A stretch of 63,108 nt of DNA from Flavobacteriales bacterium. GTDB lineage: Bacteria; Bacteroidota; Bacteroidia; Flavobacteriales; UBA7430. The position numbers and the translations under genes were made by a program. The stretch lies in assembly GCA_002692065.1 (NCBI GenBank), contig NZJX01000020.1, positions 26,428-89,535 on the forward strand, given 5' to 3'. Of the stretch, positions 16,607 to 27,477 are shown one piece after another; within the stretch, counting starts at the first letter, position 1; the number at the start of each line of letters is the position of its first letter. The notes beneath the pieces were generated by a model. That model searched no databases. It saw only the letters and a list, made by a program, of their open reading frames with translations, and was not told the DNA's origin.

Positions 16607-17992
16607 ATGACTTTAATTAAATCTATTTCTGGGATACGTGGAACCATAGGTGGAGAAGTTGGATCGAATCTAACTCCAGTAGATATTGTAAAATATACTA
16701 GTTCATTTGGTATTTGGATTAAGTCAAAATCAAAAAATGATTTTAAAGTAGTAATTGGAAGAGATTCAAGGTTGTCAGGAAAATATATTACAAGTTTAGT
16801 TGAGAGTACCTTAATAGCTCTTAATATAGATGTAATCAATATTGAAATGACTACAACCCCAACGCTAGAGTTAGCCGTAATTAAAGAGTCAGCTAATGGT
16901 GGAATCATGATTACTGCAAGTCATAATCCAAAAAATTGGAATGCTTTAAAATTAATTGATAATAAAGGAGAGTTTTTAGATAATATTGAAGGAGAAAAAA
17001 TTATCAATATCGCCAAAAATCAAAAACTTTTAAATTTCTCAAGTGAAGAAAAAATTGGTAAAATTTTTGTCAAAGATTTTTTGCAATTCCATATTAATTT
17101 AATTTTAAACTTACCAATTATTAATATAAAAAATATTAAAAATTCAGAGTTTAAGGTTGTGGTCGATGGTATTAATTCTTCTGGAGGAATTTATCTACCA
17201 TATTTATTGAATAAAATGGGGGTAAATATTGTAAAAATTAATTGTAATCCAAATGGAGATTTTTCTCATAATCCAGAACCTCTAAATAAAAATTTATCAC
17301 AAATATCTAAATATGTAGTAGAACATAAGGCTGATATTGGATTAGTAGTTGATCCTGATGTAGATAGATTGTCTTTAATTTGTGAAGATGGATCTTTTTT
17401 TGGTGAAGAATATACTTTAGTTGCTGCAGCAGATTATGTTTTGAGTAAGAAAAAAGGAAATACAGTTTCTAATTTGTCTTCAACAATGGCCTTGAAAGAT
17501 TTATCATTAAAATATGGAGTAAATTATTATCCTTCTGCAGTAGGAGAGGTGAATGTTAGAAAAAAGATGAAAGAAGTTAATGCTGTTATAGGGGGAGAGG
17601 GAAATGGTGGCGTTATTCTACCTGAACTTCATTACGGAAGAGACGCATTAGTTGCATCTGCTATAATTTTAGCCCATTTATCAGAAAGTAAACTCAAGAT
17701 TTCTGATTTAAGGAAGAAATATAAAAATTATTTCATGTCAAAGAAAAAAGTTGAGATCAAACCCAATCAAGATTTTGATTTGATTTTAACTCATTTTAAA
17801 AATAAATATTTTAATTACAATTTGAATTTACAAGATGGTTTAAAAATTACTTTTGACAATGAATGGGTTCACCTTAGAAAATCTAATACCGAGCCTATTA
17901 TCAGAGTTTATTCCGAGAGTGTATCTCAAAAAAATGCTAATGAATTAACTACTAAAATTATTAATGAAATTTTAAAAATTAATTTATCTTAA
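16607..17992 (+). CDS. glmM: Phosphoglucosamine mutase / phosphomannomutase family
   Basis: It most likely converts glucosamine-6-phosphate to glucosamine-1-phosphate for peptidoglycan and lipopolysaccharide precursors. The 461-aa alpha-D-phosphohexomutase has the start LIKSISGIRGTIGG, the phosphoserine loop TASHNP with Ser105, the magnesium loop DPDVDRL, the sugar-specificity loop GEGNGGV (about residues 325-331), and the phosphate-binding RKSNTEPIIRVY near the end. In Bacteroidota this N-terminus is that of GlmM, but phosphomannomutase activity cannot be excluded. It is 6 bases ahead of the cysteine desulfurase gene. Confidence 0.88.
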   Translation: MTLIKSISGIRGTIGGEVGSNLTPVDIVKYTSSFGIWIKSKSKNDFKVVIGRDSRLSGKYITSLVESTLIALNIDVINIEMTTTPTLELAVIKESANGGIMITASHNPKNWNALKLIDNKGEFLDNIEGEKIINIAKNQKLLNFSSEEKIGKIFVKDFLQFHINLILNLPIINIKNIKNSEFKVVVDGINSSGGIYLPYLLNKMGVNIVKINCNPNGDFSHNPEPLNKNLSQISKYVVEHKADIGLVVDPDVDRLSLICEDGSFFGEEYTLVAAADYVLSKKKGNTVSNLSSTMALKDLSLKYGVNYYPSAVGEVNVRKKMKEVNAVIGGEGNGGVILPELHYGRDALVASAIILAHLSESKLKISDLRKKYKNYFMSKKKVEIKPNQDFDLILTHFKNKYFNYNLNLQDGLKITFDNEWVHLRKSNTEPIIRVYSESVSQKNANELTTKIINEILKINLS

Positions 17993-17998
17993 AAAATT

Positions 17999-19132
17999 AT
18001 GAAGGTATATTTTGATAATGCTGCTACAACTAAAATAGAGGATGAAGTTATTAAAACTATTCTACCAATCATGAAAAATGGGTTTGGGAATCCTTCCTCA
18101 CCCCATTCATATGGTAGAAGTATCAAGTCACATATTGAAATTTCAAGAAAAATAATTTCTAAAGAATTAAATTGTGAGTCTAATGAGATATATTTCACTT
18201 CTGGTGGAACAGAATCAGATAACATGGCAATAAATTCAGCTGTGAGAGATTTAAAAGTAAAAACCATCATTTCTTCAAAAATTGAACACCTTGCCGTACT
18301 AGAAACAATTAATAGCTTAGGGTTGTTAAATGATGTCAAAATTAAGTTCGTTAAAGTTGATGAGAAAGGAAATATTGATTTAAATGATTTAGAAAAAATT
18401 TTATCCAAAAATTTTAATGCCCTTGTTTCTTTGATGCATGCAAATAACGAAATTGGAAATATTTTAAGAATTTATGAAGTTGCTGATTTATGTGAAAAAT
18501 ATAATGCTTATTTTCATACTGATGCTGTTCAAACAATTGGACATTTAAGATTTGATTTAAAATATAATAATAATATTCACTTTCTAGCATCATCTTCTCA
18601 TAAGTTTCATGGTCCTAAAGGAGTAGGTTTTCTTTATATAAATAATAAAATAAAAATCAAATCTCTCATTAAAGGAGGAGGACAAGAAAGAAATCTTAGA
18701 GGAGGAACTGAAAACACGTATTCAATTGTAGGTATGGCTAAAGCATTTGAATTATCTTACAAAAATTTAGAAAATCACGAGAATCACTTAATAAAAATCA
18801 AAAGATATATGATTTCAGAACTCAAAAAAAATTTTTCAAATGTTATTTTTAATGGTCTTAGTGAATGTTTTGATTTGAGTTTAAATTCCATTCTTAGTGT
18901 AAGTTTTCCCAAAAATTCAATTTCAGATTTCATTATTATTAATCTTGATATACTTGGAGTTGCATGTTCTGGTGGCTCAGCTTGTTCATCTGGATCGATT
19001 AAAAAATCTCATGTGCTCAAAGAATTAAATGAAAAAAAAGATAGATCAACAATTAGGTTCTCATTTTCAAGATTTAATAAAATAGAGGAAGTTGATTATG
19101 TTATAAATTGCTTAAAAAAATTTTATAATTAG
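17999..19132 (+). CDS. Cysteine desulfurase (IscS/NifS-like)
   Basis: PLP enzyme that takes sulfur from cysteine as an enzyme persulfide for Fe-S clusters, tRNA thiolation or cofactors. At 377 aa, it starts VYFDNAATTK and has TSGGTESDN (about residues 67-75), HTDAVQ, the PLP lysine Lys202 in SSSHKFHGPKG, the RGGTEN motif, and the catalytic loop SACSSGS with Cys329. This is the IscS-type loop rather than the SufS type. No iscU or iscA neighbour is present. It overlaps the convergent DUF2147 gene by four bases (TTAG). Confidence 0.92.
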   Translation: MKVYFDNAATTKIEDEVIKTILPIMKNGFGNPSSPHSYGRSIKSHIEISRKIISKELNCESNEIYFTSGGTESDNMAINSAVRDLKVKTIISSKIEHLAVLETINSLGLLNDVKIKFVKVDEKGNIDLNDLEKILSKNFNALVSLMHANNEIGNILRIYEVADLCEKYNAYFHTDAVQTIGHLRFDLKYNNNIHFLASSSHKFHGPKGVGFLYINNKIKIKSLIKGGGQERNLRGGTENTYSIVGMAKAFELSYKNLENHENHLIKIKRYMISELKKNFSNVIFNGLSECFDLSLNSILSVSFPKNSISDFIIINLDILGVACSGGSACSSGSIKKSHVLKELNEKKDRSTIRFSFSRFNKIEEVDYVINCLKKFYN

Positions 19133-19575
19133 TTAATTGAATTAGACTTAGTCCAGATTGTAGTTTTTCCAAATAGTGAGAATCCAATATAGCCTCTTAA
19201 TTTTAATTTTTGTTCACTTAAATTTGCAAATAGTTTATAAGTTTTCCCATCTCTAGCATTATATATTGACCCGTTTATCCATTCTTTTTCTTTATCATTC
19301 CACATCAAATTACTCAAAATTTTTAATCCAAGTAATTTTTTATTTCTTAAGTTTTTATTTGGATTATTTTTATCAGTTTTAAACTCACCATTTATATCCT
19401 TGGGTTCTTTTAACCAAATCATTTTTCCAAAAAATAAATTTTCTGATTTATATATTTCAATTTTAGCATTTTTTTCCTCATTTAGCCAAATACCAATAAT
19501 ATCATTTGAATTTTGACTAAAAAGAAAATTATTTACCAAAATTGTAAGCACAAAAATATTGACTAATTTGATCAT
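19129..19575 (-). CDS. DUF2147 domain protein, exported
   Basis: The 148-aa protein has a signal peptide (cleaved after about residue 20, FLFSQ) and then a DUF2147 domain: IIGIWLNEEKNAKIEIYK, KMIWLKEPKD, NKKLLGLKIL, WINGSIYNARDGKTYK and LKLRGYIG. The family has a lipocalin-like beta-barrel flavour, is periplasmic or surface-located, and its function is unknown. It lies one base after nadC, so is probably co-transcribed from the promoter at 20479. Confidence 0.85.
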   Translation of the reverse strand: MIKLVNIFVLTILVNNFLFSQNSNDIIGIWLNEEKNAKIEIYKSENLFFGKMIWLKEPKDINGEFKTDKNNPNKNLRNKKLLGLKILSNLMWNDKEKEWINGSIYNARDGKTYKLFANLSEQKLKLRGYIGFSLFGKTTIWTKSNSIN

Positions 19576-19576
19576 T

Positions 19577-20434
19577 TTAAATTTTATAAGATGAAATTAA
19601 ACTTAGGTCAAAGTTATTTATTGAATGAGTTAGAGCTCCAACAGAGATATAATCAACTCCACAATCAGCATAATTTGTAATATTTTTAATGTTTATGTTA
19701 CCTGAGCTTTCAACTTCAAATTTTTTATTAATCAATATCAATGCCTTTTTGGTTTTCTCAATTGTAAAATTATCCAAAATAATTCTATTTATTCCTCCTA
19801 AATTAATTATCTGTTTTACTTCTGATAAATTCCTTGCTTCTATAACTAATTTAATGTCAAGTTTTTTTTGATCAATATAATTTTTACATTTGTTTATAGC
19901 ATTCTTAACACCTCCGCAGAAATCGATATGGTTATCTTTGATAAGAATCATATCATATAAACCAAATCTATGGTTTACTCCACCACCAATATTAACAGCC
20001 CATTTTTCAATAATTCTATTTCCAGGAGTTGTTTTTCTTGTATCAAGTAATTTTGTTTTTTTATTATTGATTATTTTGACAAATGAAGAAGTTTTTGTTG
20101 CTATGGCACTCATTCTTTGCATGAAGTTTAAAACAATTCTTTCAGATCTTAAAATGGATAATAAGTTACCACTAACTTCAAGTATTGTATCTCCTTTTTT
20201 TACATAATCTCCATCTTTTTTAAGTTTAAGTAGTTTTAATTTTGAGTCATTATATTCAAATATCCACTCAGCTAGTTGAAGTCCAGCAATCATTCCATTT
20301 TCTTTGGATATAAGCTTAGCATGACCTATTTTATCTTTATCTATACATGCAATTGAAGAATGGTCTTTGCCTTTCAAATCCTCATTGAAAGCGATTTTAA
20401 GTATGTCTAAAACATTATCTCTAGAAATTTTCAT
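19577..20434 (-). CDS. nadC: Nicotinate-nucleotide diphosphorylase (quinolinate phosphoribosyltransferase)
   Basis: It converts quinolinate and PRPP to nicotinate mononucleotide, CO2 and pyrophosphate, the entry to NAD from the de novo pathway. At 285 aa, it shows RIVLNFMQRMSAIAT (about residues 123-137), LLDTRKTTPG (quinolinate-binding Arg and Lys), GGGVNHRFGLYDMILIKDNH (about 169-188), and the C-terminal ESSGNINIKNI and DYISVGALTHS. Full length and intact. nadA and nadB are not in the window. Confidence 0.94.
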   Translation of the reverse strand: MKISRDNVLDILKIAFNEDLKGKDHSSIACIDKDKIGHAKLISKENGMIAGLQLAEWIFEYNDSKLKLLKLKKDGDYVKKGDTILEVSGNLLSILRSERIVLNFMQRMSAIATKTSSFVKIINNKKTKLLDTRKTTPGNRIIEKWAVNIGGGVNHRFGLYDMILIKDNHIDFCGGVKNAINKCKNYIDQKKLDIKLVIEARNLSEVKQIINLGGINRIILDNFTIEKTKKALILINKKFEVESSGNINIKNITNYADCGVDYISVGALTHSINNFDLSLISSYKI

Positions 20435-20478
20435 TTACTAATTTATTAATAAGTTATTTTATTTTTATATAATTGGAT

Positions 20479-20486
20479 CAAAATTA
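20479..20486 (-). promoter_or_regulatory. Putative -7 promoter box (TAATTTTG) for nadC
   Basis: On the minus strand a full TAnnTTTG match lies 45 bases upstream of nadC. It also touches the region just before the divergent rlmH start (20493), so nadC and rlmH control regions overlap. Confidence 0.42.
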
Positions 20487-20492
20487 ATAAAA

Positions 20493-20963
20493 ATGAAAAT
20501 TTTAATTTTATTTACTGGGAAAAATAAAAATAAATTTTTTGAACAAGAAATTGCAAAGTACCTTAATCAAATTAAAAAGTATATCAAGATTGAAATTGAA
20601 GAAATTTATCAAAAAAAAAGTAAAAAAAATATAAATTTTGAAATTCAAAAAAAAAATGAAGCCGAATTAATTAAATCAAAAATTAAAAGTGATGATTATA
20701 TTATTATTTTATCAGAACAAGGTCAAGAGATGAGTTCCATTAAATTTTCAAATCATATTCAAAATATAATGAATAAAAGTTTAAAAAAACTTGTTTTTAT
20801 AATAGGAGGTCCTTATGGTTTTCATGAAAGTATAATTTCAAATTATAAAAATAAAATATCCCTATCTAAAATGACTTTTAGTCATAAATTAATTAGATTA
20901 TTTCTTTTAGAACAAATTTATAGAGCTTTATCAATTTTAAATAATGATCCATATCATCATTAA
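20493..20963 (+). CDS. rlmH: 23S rRNA (pseudouridine-1915 N3) methyltransferase RlmH
   Basis: SPOUT-class enzyme that methylates pseudouridine 1915 in helix 69 of 23S rRNA in the assembled ribosome. At 156 aa it is normal. Seen are LSEQGQEMSSIKFS (about residues 72-85), the SAM-knot FIIGGPYGF (about 102-110), and the C-terminal SHKLIRLFLLEQIYRALSI ending in PYHH. It precedes the rpsF-rpsR-rplI group by 76 bases. Confidence 0.94.
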   Translation: MKILILFTGKNKNKFFEQEIAKYLNQIKKYIKIEIEEIYQKKSKKNINFEIQKKNEAELIKSKIKSDDYIIILSEQGQEMSSIKFSNHIQNIMNKSLKKLVFIIGGPYGFHESIISNYKNKISLSKMTFSHKLIRLFLLEQIYRALSILNNDPYHH

Positions 20964-21010
20964 AATGTGTATTAAGTCATATATATTTTTTATTTACAAG
21001 ATAATTTGAT

Positions 21011-21018
21011 TAGATTTG
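21011..21018 (+). promoter_or_regulatory. Putative -7 promoter box (TAGATTTG) for rpsF-rpsR-rplI
   Basis: Full TAnnTTTG match 21 bases before the rpsF ATG. A possible in-frame TTG start at 21016 lies inside this box, which argues that the real start is ATG 21040. The leader is too short for the S6:S18-binding RNA element known from other bacteria, and no CCG-containing hairpin was seen. Confidence 0.5.
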
Positions 21019-21039
21019 CGAACCTTTTTAAAAAAAAAT

Positions 21040-21396
21040 ATGAATAAAAATTATGAAACTGTTTTCATTCTAAATCCCGTTTTGTCTGATGAACAGTCAA
21101 AGGAAACAGTTAAAAAGTATATTGATTTATTAAAATCAAATAAAGCTAGCATTACAAGTCAAGAAACATGGGGGCTTAAAAAGTTAGCTTATCCAATTCA
21201 AAATAAAAAAACTGGGTTTTTTTATTTAATCCAGTTTCAAGTGGAAGCATCTGATACTTTATCAAATTTTGAAACAATTCTAAAAAGAGATGAAAAAGTA
21301 ATGAGATTTTTGACAGTCTCTCTTGATAAAAATGCATTAGAATATGCTGAAAAGAGAAGAAAAAGAATTAATGAATCAAAAAAAAATGATAAGTAA
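21040..21396 (+). CDS. rpsF: 30S ribosomal protein bS6
   Basis: 118-aa small-subunit protein that pairs with bS18 on the platform. Recognisable by [18 protein letters not shown] at the start, the [21 protein letters not shown] stretch and [10 protein letters not shown], followed by [15 protein letters not shown]. The C-terminal tail is basic ([11 protein letters not shown]). The start at 21040 is chosen over an upstream TTG, because the latter overlaps the promoter box and adds residues absent from the family. It overlaps rpsR as TAATG. Confidence 0.95.
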   Translation: MNKNYETVFILNPVLSDEQSKETVKKYIDLLKSNKASITSQETWGLKKLAYPIQNKKTGFFYLIQFQVEASDTLSNFETILKRDEKVMRFLTVSLDKNALEYAEKRRKRINESKKNDK

Positions 21397-21665
21397 TGGC
21401 AACAAATTCCGAAATAAGATTTCTTACACCTCTCTCTATTGACACAGACAAAAGAAAAAAGTATTGTAGATTTAAAAAATCTCGTATTAAGTATATTGAC
21501 TATAAAGATCCTGATTTTTTGTCAAGATTTTTAAATGAACAAGGTAAAATATTGCCAAGAAGATTAACTGGAACTTCATTGAAGTTTCAAAGAAAAGTAT
21601 CTCAGGCTGTCAAAAGAGCAAGACACCTTGCTATTTTACCTTATGTAACAGATTTAATGAAATAG
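21396..21665 (+). CDS. rpsR: 30S ribosomal protein bS18
   Basis: 89-aa protein of the small subunit platform, binding next to bS6. It contains the conserved [22 protein letters not shown] stretch (split across about residues 22-43), then [34 protein letters not shown], the family core. It starts on the A of the rpsF stop codon (TAATG), so translation is coupled. It precedes rplI by 3 bases. Confidence 0.96.
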   Translation: MATNSEIRFLTPLSIDTDKRKKYCRFKKSRIKYIDYKDPDFLSRFLNEQGKILPRRLTGTSLKFQRKVSQAVKRARHLAILPYVTDLMK

Positions 21666-21668
21666 TTT

Positions 21669-22121
21669 ATGGAAATAATATTAAAGAAAGAAGTACCCAA
21701 TTTGGGATTTAAAGATGATCTGCTTGAGGTTAAGAATGGTTATGCCAGAAACTATTTAATTCCTAAAGGTTTAGCGATATTAGCAACTGAATCAGAAAAA
21801 AAAATCTTGAGTGAGAATTTAAAACAAAAATCTTTTAAAGAAGAAAAAATAGTTTCTGATTTAAATACAATTGCTGAGGATATTCAAAAATTAAATTTAA
21901 AAATTTATGCTAAAGTAACTGACAACAGCAATAAATTATTTGGCTCTGTAACTTCTTTAAATTTGTCAGATACTCTTGATGATCTTGGTCATAAATTAGA
22001 TAAGAAGTATATTTCTATTATTGGAGGTACAATCAAAAGTTTAGGAAAATATTCTGCAAAAATAAGACTTCACAGAGAAGTCAAATTCAATATTAACTTT
22101 GAAGTTTTAAAAGAAAAGTAA
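21669..22121 (+). CDS. rplI: 50S ribosomal protein bL9
   Basis: 150-aa protein of the large subunit at the base of the L1 stalk. The N-terminal domain MEIILKKEVPNLGFKDDLLEVKNGYARNYLIP contains the conserved Gly-Tyr-Ala-Arg-Asn-Tyr-Leu motif (about residues 24-30), followed by a long connecting helix and a C-terminal domain with KLFGSVTSLNLSDTL. Last gene of the rpsF-rpsR-rplI operon, the standard arrangement. Confidence 0.95.
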   Translation: MEIILKKEVPNLGFKDDLLEVKNGYARNYLIPKGLAILATESEKKILSENLKQKSFKEEKIVSDLNTIAEDIQKLNLKIYAKVTDNSNKLFGSVTSLNLSDTLDDLGHKLDKKYISIIGGTIKSLGKYSAKIRLHREVKFNINFEVLKEK

Positions 22122-22126
22122 TATAA

Positions 22127-24196
<2,070 letters not shown>

Positions 24197-24201
24197 TTTA
24201 T

Positions 24202-26439
24202 TCATCGCATCAATATAAATGACCCAAATAAATTTTCAGTTTTATTTCCAAATGTTTTAAAACTAACTGAATATGAATAGCCCCCATTTTCAGATAAAAT
24301 GTTAGTATTTGCAATTTTACCATTCCAACCAGAATGATAGTCTTTGGATATATAAACAATTTTACCCCATCTATTATAAATTTTTATTGAAAAACTTGAT
24401 TCATCAAAGTTTTTCAATATTGGTCTGAAAGTCTCGTTCAAACCATTATTATCAGGGGTAAAAATATTTGGTGACCAAATGAAGTAATCTTCTACAGAAT
24501 TTATTATTCTACTATATGTATCTGAACAATTAAATTGATCGTTAACAGTTAGTTGAACTAAATATTCTCCTATTTGGTCAAAATTATTTTTCGGATTTTC
24601 AATATTAGAAAAATTTCCGTCACCGAAACTCCAATCAAAAGAAATTATTTCCTCTATTGAGGAAGATAGGTTTAAAAATTCTATAGTTCCATTATTAAAT
24701 ACTACTGTATCAAAATTATTTTCAAAAAATGAATTAGGACCACTTATATTTATTACTTCAAATTCTTTATTTCCATAACATCCAAAATAGTCGATTACTT
24801 CAATTGAATAATTACCTTGATATAAATTATTTGTTGTTGATGAATTTAAATTTGAGTGGCTCCAACTGAAAGTATAAGGTGGATCCCCATTTAAGTTTAT
24901 TAAATTAGCATCACCAATTCCCTGATTACAGTGATCATCATTAACTGTAATATCAAATTCTAAACCTAAAATTTCGTTAGAAATAAATATAGAATTTTGA
25001 AGTTTACAACCAACTTCATCAGATATTATGAAAGAGTAATTACCTTGACTTAAATTTGATATAATAGTATTATTTGATCCATTGCTCCATTCAACAAAAA
25101 AATTATTTGGACTAAATCCACCAGAGGGGTTTAAAATTATTTCTCCATCATTTCCTCCACAATATTCATTTTCAAATGTATAATTGGACTCAATGTAATC
25201 TGAAATTGAAGCTGAATGACTACTGGTATATGAACAACCAAAATTATCTATCACATTGTATATATATTCATGAGTTCCAGGTTCATTGAATACAATTATT
25301 GTAGAGTCATTAAAATCAGTAATGGTACTATCTAAAATAAAATTTTCTTCAGTAATATAATTATTAAAACTCCATGCAGAAGGAATAATATTTTGATTAA
25401 TAGATATACCCCATGAAAAAATCCATCCATTATCTATACTAAGATTATCAATTACAGTTATTGTCCAGGTTCCATTTAATGAAGTACCTAAAAAATCTTG
25501 AAAGTTACCGATTGGAAGATATGTATCTTGATTTAATATATTTCCAAATCCATCAGGTTGAGGTACAGTGTTATCATCCATACCATCTGACATTGTTCCA
25601 TTATATGATGGATTCATTGACCATCCATAATCATATCCTATCCCTGGATTTGTCTCTGAAGCGTCTTGATCGGTTGCTTCTCCAAACCAAGTCGAGCCCC
25701 CATCTTGTTCAAATAAAGTTACCTGAATTCCATTAGGAGCTGTTAAATATATATCAAGATCACCTGTGTATGAGTGTTCCATATTAATGTCTACAGATAA
25801 AATATCATTTATATTAGTTAAAGCTTGTCCTTCTCCAAAACAAGTTAAAATGATACTCGTTTCATAAACTGCTCCACTTCCATCAGGAAGATATAGTGGT
25901 TCAGCAAATTCATCTTCACATGGAGGAGAAGACCAATTTCCAGTTGAAATATCTGAACTAAATAGAATATCACTATTTTCATCTGAAGTACTAATTGTAG
26001 TAAAAGTTCCAGGACAAATATTTAAATCTGGAGTAAAGTTTAAATTTACTTCTGGTTGAAAGGAGACCCTAATGAAACAAAAAGTTGAATAAATACAACC
26101 AAAATTATCAGTTATTTCTAGAGATATAACATATCCTCCTGAATTATTAAAAACTTGAGAAAATGAGTTAGAGGATGAAACTACAATTCCATCCAAATAC
26201 CATTTAAAATATAAATCAGATTGAGGATTTTCAGAAACTACCTCATAATTCCCTTCTAATATTAATTCTTCTCCAATACATAAATCGAAATAGACTGAAT
26301 CTATAATATTATTTTCATCCAAAATTATTGTCTCAGAAGATGAAGAGGAAAAAATATTTGGAATAATAGCATCACAGTTTTGAGCACTAGCATCAACAAA
26401 TATTAGTGTAAAAAAAATATATATATAAAATTGTTTCAT
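24202..26439 (-). CDS. T9SS-secreted protein with P-domain, PKD-like domain and type B (gliding-associated) C-terminal sorting domain
   Basis: The 745-aa exported protein has a signal peptide (residues 1-19, ending VDASA). Then come Ig/PKD-like sections, a proprotein-convertase P (Homo B) domain at about 150-350 (marked by DINMEHSYTGDLDIYLTAPNG and NGTWTITVIDN...GWIFSWG), two further short beta repeats (DNFGCSYT, SHSN), a PKD domain with FDWSFGDGNFSNIENPKN (about 600-617), and a C-terminal CHU_C-type domain (WSPNIFTPDNNGLNETFRP, YNRWGKIVY, about 655-745) that directs type IX secretion. No protease domain is present although P-domains usually follow one. It is likely an adhesin-like or surface protein. 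Confidence 0.87.
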   Translation of the reverse strand: MKQFYIYIFFTLIFVDASAQNCDAIIPNIFSSSSSETIILDENNIIDSVYFDLCIGEELILEGNYEVVSENPQSDLYFKWYLDGIVVSSSNSFSQVFNNSGGYVISLEITDNFGCIYSTFCFIRVSFQPEVNLNFTPDLNICPGTFTTISTSDENSDILFSSDISTGNWSSPPCEDEFAEPLYLPDGSGAVYETSIILTCFGEGQALTNINDILSVDINMEHSYTGDLDIYLTAPNGIQVTLFEQDGGSTWFGEATDQDASETNPGIGYDYGWSMNPSYNGTMSDGMDDNTVPQPDGFGNILNQDTYLPIGNFQDFLGTSLNGTWTITVIDNLSIDNGWIFSWGISINQNIIPSAWSFNNYITEENFILDSTITDFNDSTIIVFNEPGTHEYIYNVIDNFGCSYTSSHSASISDYIESNYTFENEYCGGNDGEIILNPSGGFSPNNFFVEWSNGSNNTIISNLSQGNYSFIISDEVGCKLQNSIFISNEILGLEFDITVNDDHCNQGIGDANLINLNGDPPYTFSWSHSNLNSSTTNNLYQGNYSIEVIDYFGCYGNKEFEVINISGPNSFFENNFDTVVFNNGTIEFLNLSSSIEEIISFDWSFGDGNFSNIENPKNNFDQIGEYLVQLTVNDQFNCSDTYSRIINSVEDYFIWSPNIFTPDNNGLNETFRPILKNFDESSFSIKIYNRWGKIVYISKDYHSGWNGKIANTNILSENGGYSYSVSFKTFGNKTENLFGSFILMR

Positions 26440-26529
26440 ATAACAATTAGATTTTTTAATGAAAAACTTCAGATTAATTTTTTTTTCATAAAATTTAAAA
26501 ACTAAATTAGCGGTAAAATATCTAAATCA

Positions 26530-26557
26530 CAAATTTAATTTACAATGAAAATTACAA
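26530..26557 (-). promoter_or_regulatory. Putative promoter (TTG-N17-TAAATTTG) for the P-domain T9SS gene
   Basis: On the minus strand a TTG (26557-26555) is followed after 17 bases by TAAATTTG (26537-26530), a complete Bacteroidota-type promoter. The gene start is 90 bases downstream at 26439. The -33 part lies inside the divergent mdh gene's first codons, so transcription of the two genes may interfere. Confidence 0.5.
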
Positions 26558-27474
26558 TTGTTGGTGCTGGTTCTGTTGGTTCAAGTTGCGCTGAATATAT
26601 AGCAATTAAAAATTTTGCTTCTGAAATTGTTTTATTAGATATAAAAGAAAATTTTGCTGAAGGTAAATCAATGGATTTAATGCAAGCTTCAGTATTGAAT
26701 AATTTTAATTCACAAATTAATGGTGTTACAAATGACTACTCAAAAACTCAAGATTCTGATATTGCTGTTATAACCAGTGGTATCCCCAGAAAACCTGGAA
26801 TGTCAAGAGAAGAATTAATTAATATCAATGCTAAAATTGTAAAAAATGTTGCAAATAATCTATTAAAGTTTTCTCCTAATATTATTATTATAGTAGTCAG
26901 TAATCCTATGGATACTATGACTTATTTAACTCACAAAGTTTTAAATATTTCGAAACGCAGGATAATTGGTATGGGAGGAATTTTAGATAGTGCAAGATTT
27001 AAATACAGAATTTCTGAGCAACTTCTCTCTCCAATGTCTGATATTGAAGGAATGGTTATAGGAGCTCATAGTGATAAAGGCATGATACCTTTATCAAGAT
27101 TTGCTACTAAAAAAGGTATACCCATATCAAATTTTTTGTCACCTAATAAAATAAAATTAATTGAAAATGAAACTAAAGTTGGAGGAGCAACTTTAACTAA
27201 AATGTTAGGTACGTCAGCCTGGTATGCTCCCGGAGCTGCAGTTTCTTCACTAGTTCAATCCATAGCTTGTAATCAGTTAAAAATGTATACATGTTCAGTA
27301 TTATTGTCTGGAGAATATGGATTTAGTGATATTTCAATTGGAGTTCCTGTAATTATTGGTAGAAATGGAGTTGAAGAAATAGTTGAATTGAAGTTAAATT
27401 CTGTCGAATCTGAAATGCTTGAAAAATCTGTTCAATCAGTCAAATTAACAAATGGTTTATTAGAGAGTATGTAA
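26545..27474 (+). CDS. mdh: Malate dehydrogenase (lactate dehydrogenase-like, NAD)
   Basis: It oxidises malate to oxaloacetate in the TCA cycle. The 309-aa protein has the NAD motif IVGAGSVGSSCAEY (residues 4-17), the Asp in LLDIKE that selects NAD, the substrate loop GIPRKPGMSREEL (Arg for malate specificity), VSNPMDTMTYL, the catalytic IGAHSD histidine, and WYAPGAAVSSLV. It belongs to the LDH-like MDH group usual in Bacteroidota. It converges on the FG-GAP gene with only 3 bases between stops. Confidence 0.93.
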   Translation: MKITIVGAGSVGSSCAEYIAIKNFASEIVLLDIKENFAEGKSMDLMQASVLNNFNSQINGVTNDYSKTQDSDIAVITSGIPRKPGMSREELININAKIVKNVANNLLKFSPNIIIIVVSNPMDTMTYLTHKVLNISKRRIIGMGGILDSARFKYRISEQLLSPMSDIEGMVIGAHSDKGMIPLSRFATKKGIPISNFLSPNKIKLIENETKVGGATLTKMLGTSAWYAPGAAVSSLVQSIACNQLKMYTCSVLLSGEYGFSDISIGVPVIIGRNGVEEIVELKLNSVESEMLEKSVQSVKLTNGLLESM

Positions 27475-27477
27475 TAG

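Noticed and set aside
20964-21039. S6:S18-binding autoregulatory RNA leader before rpsF
   Set aside because: The leader after the promoter box is about 20 bases and has no CCG-bearing hairpin.
25461-25736. Open frame of 91 codons on the plus strand
   Set aside because: Antisense shadow of the P-domain T9SS gene; no recognisable protein features.
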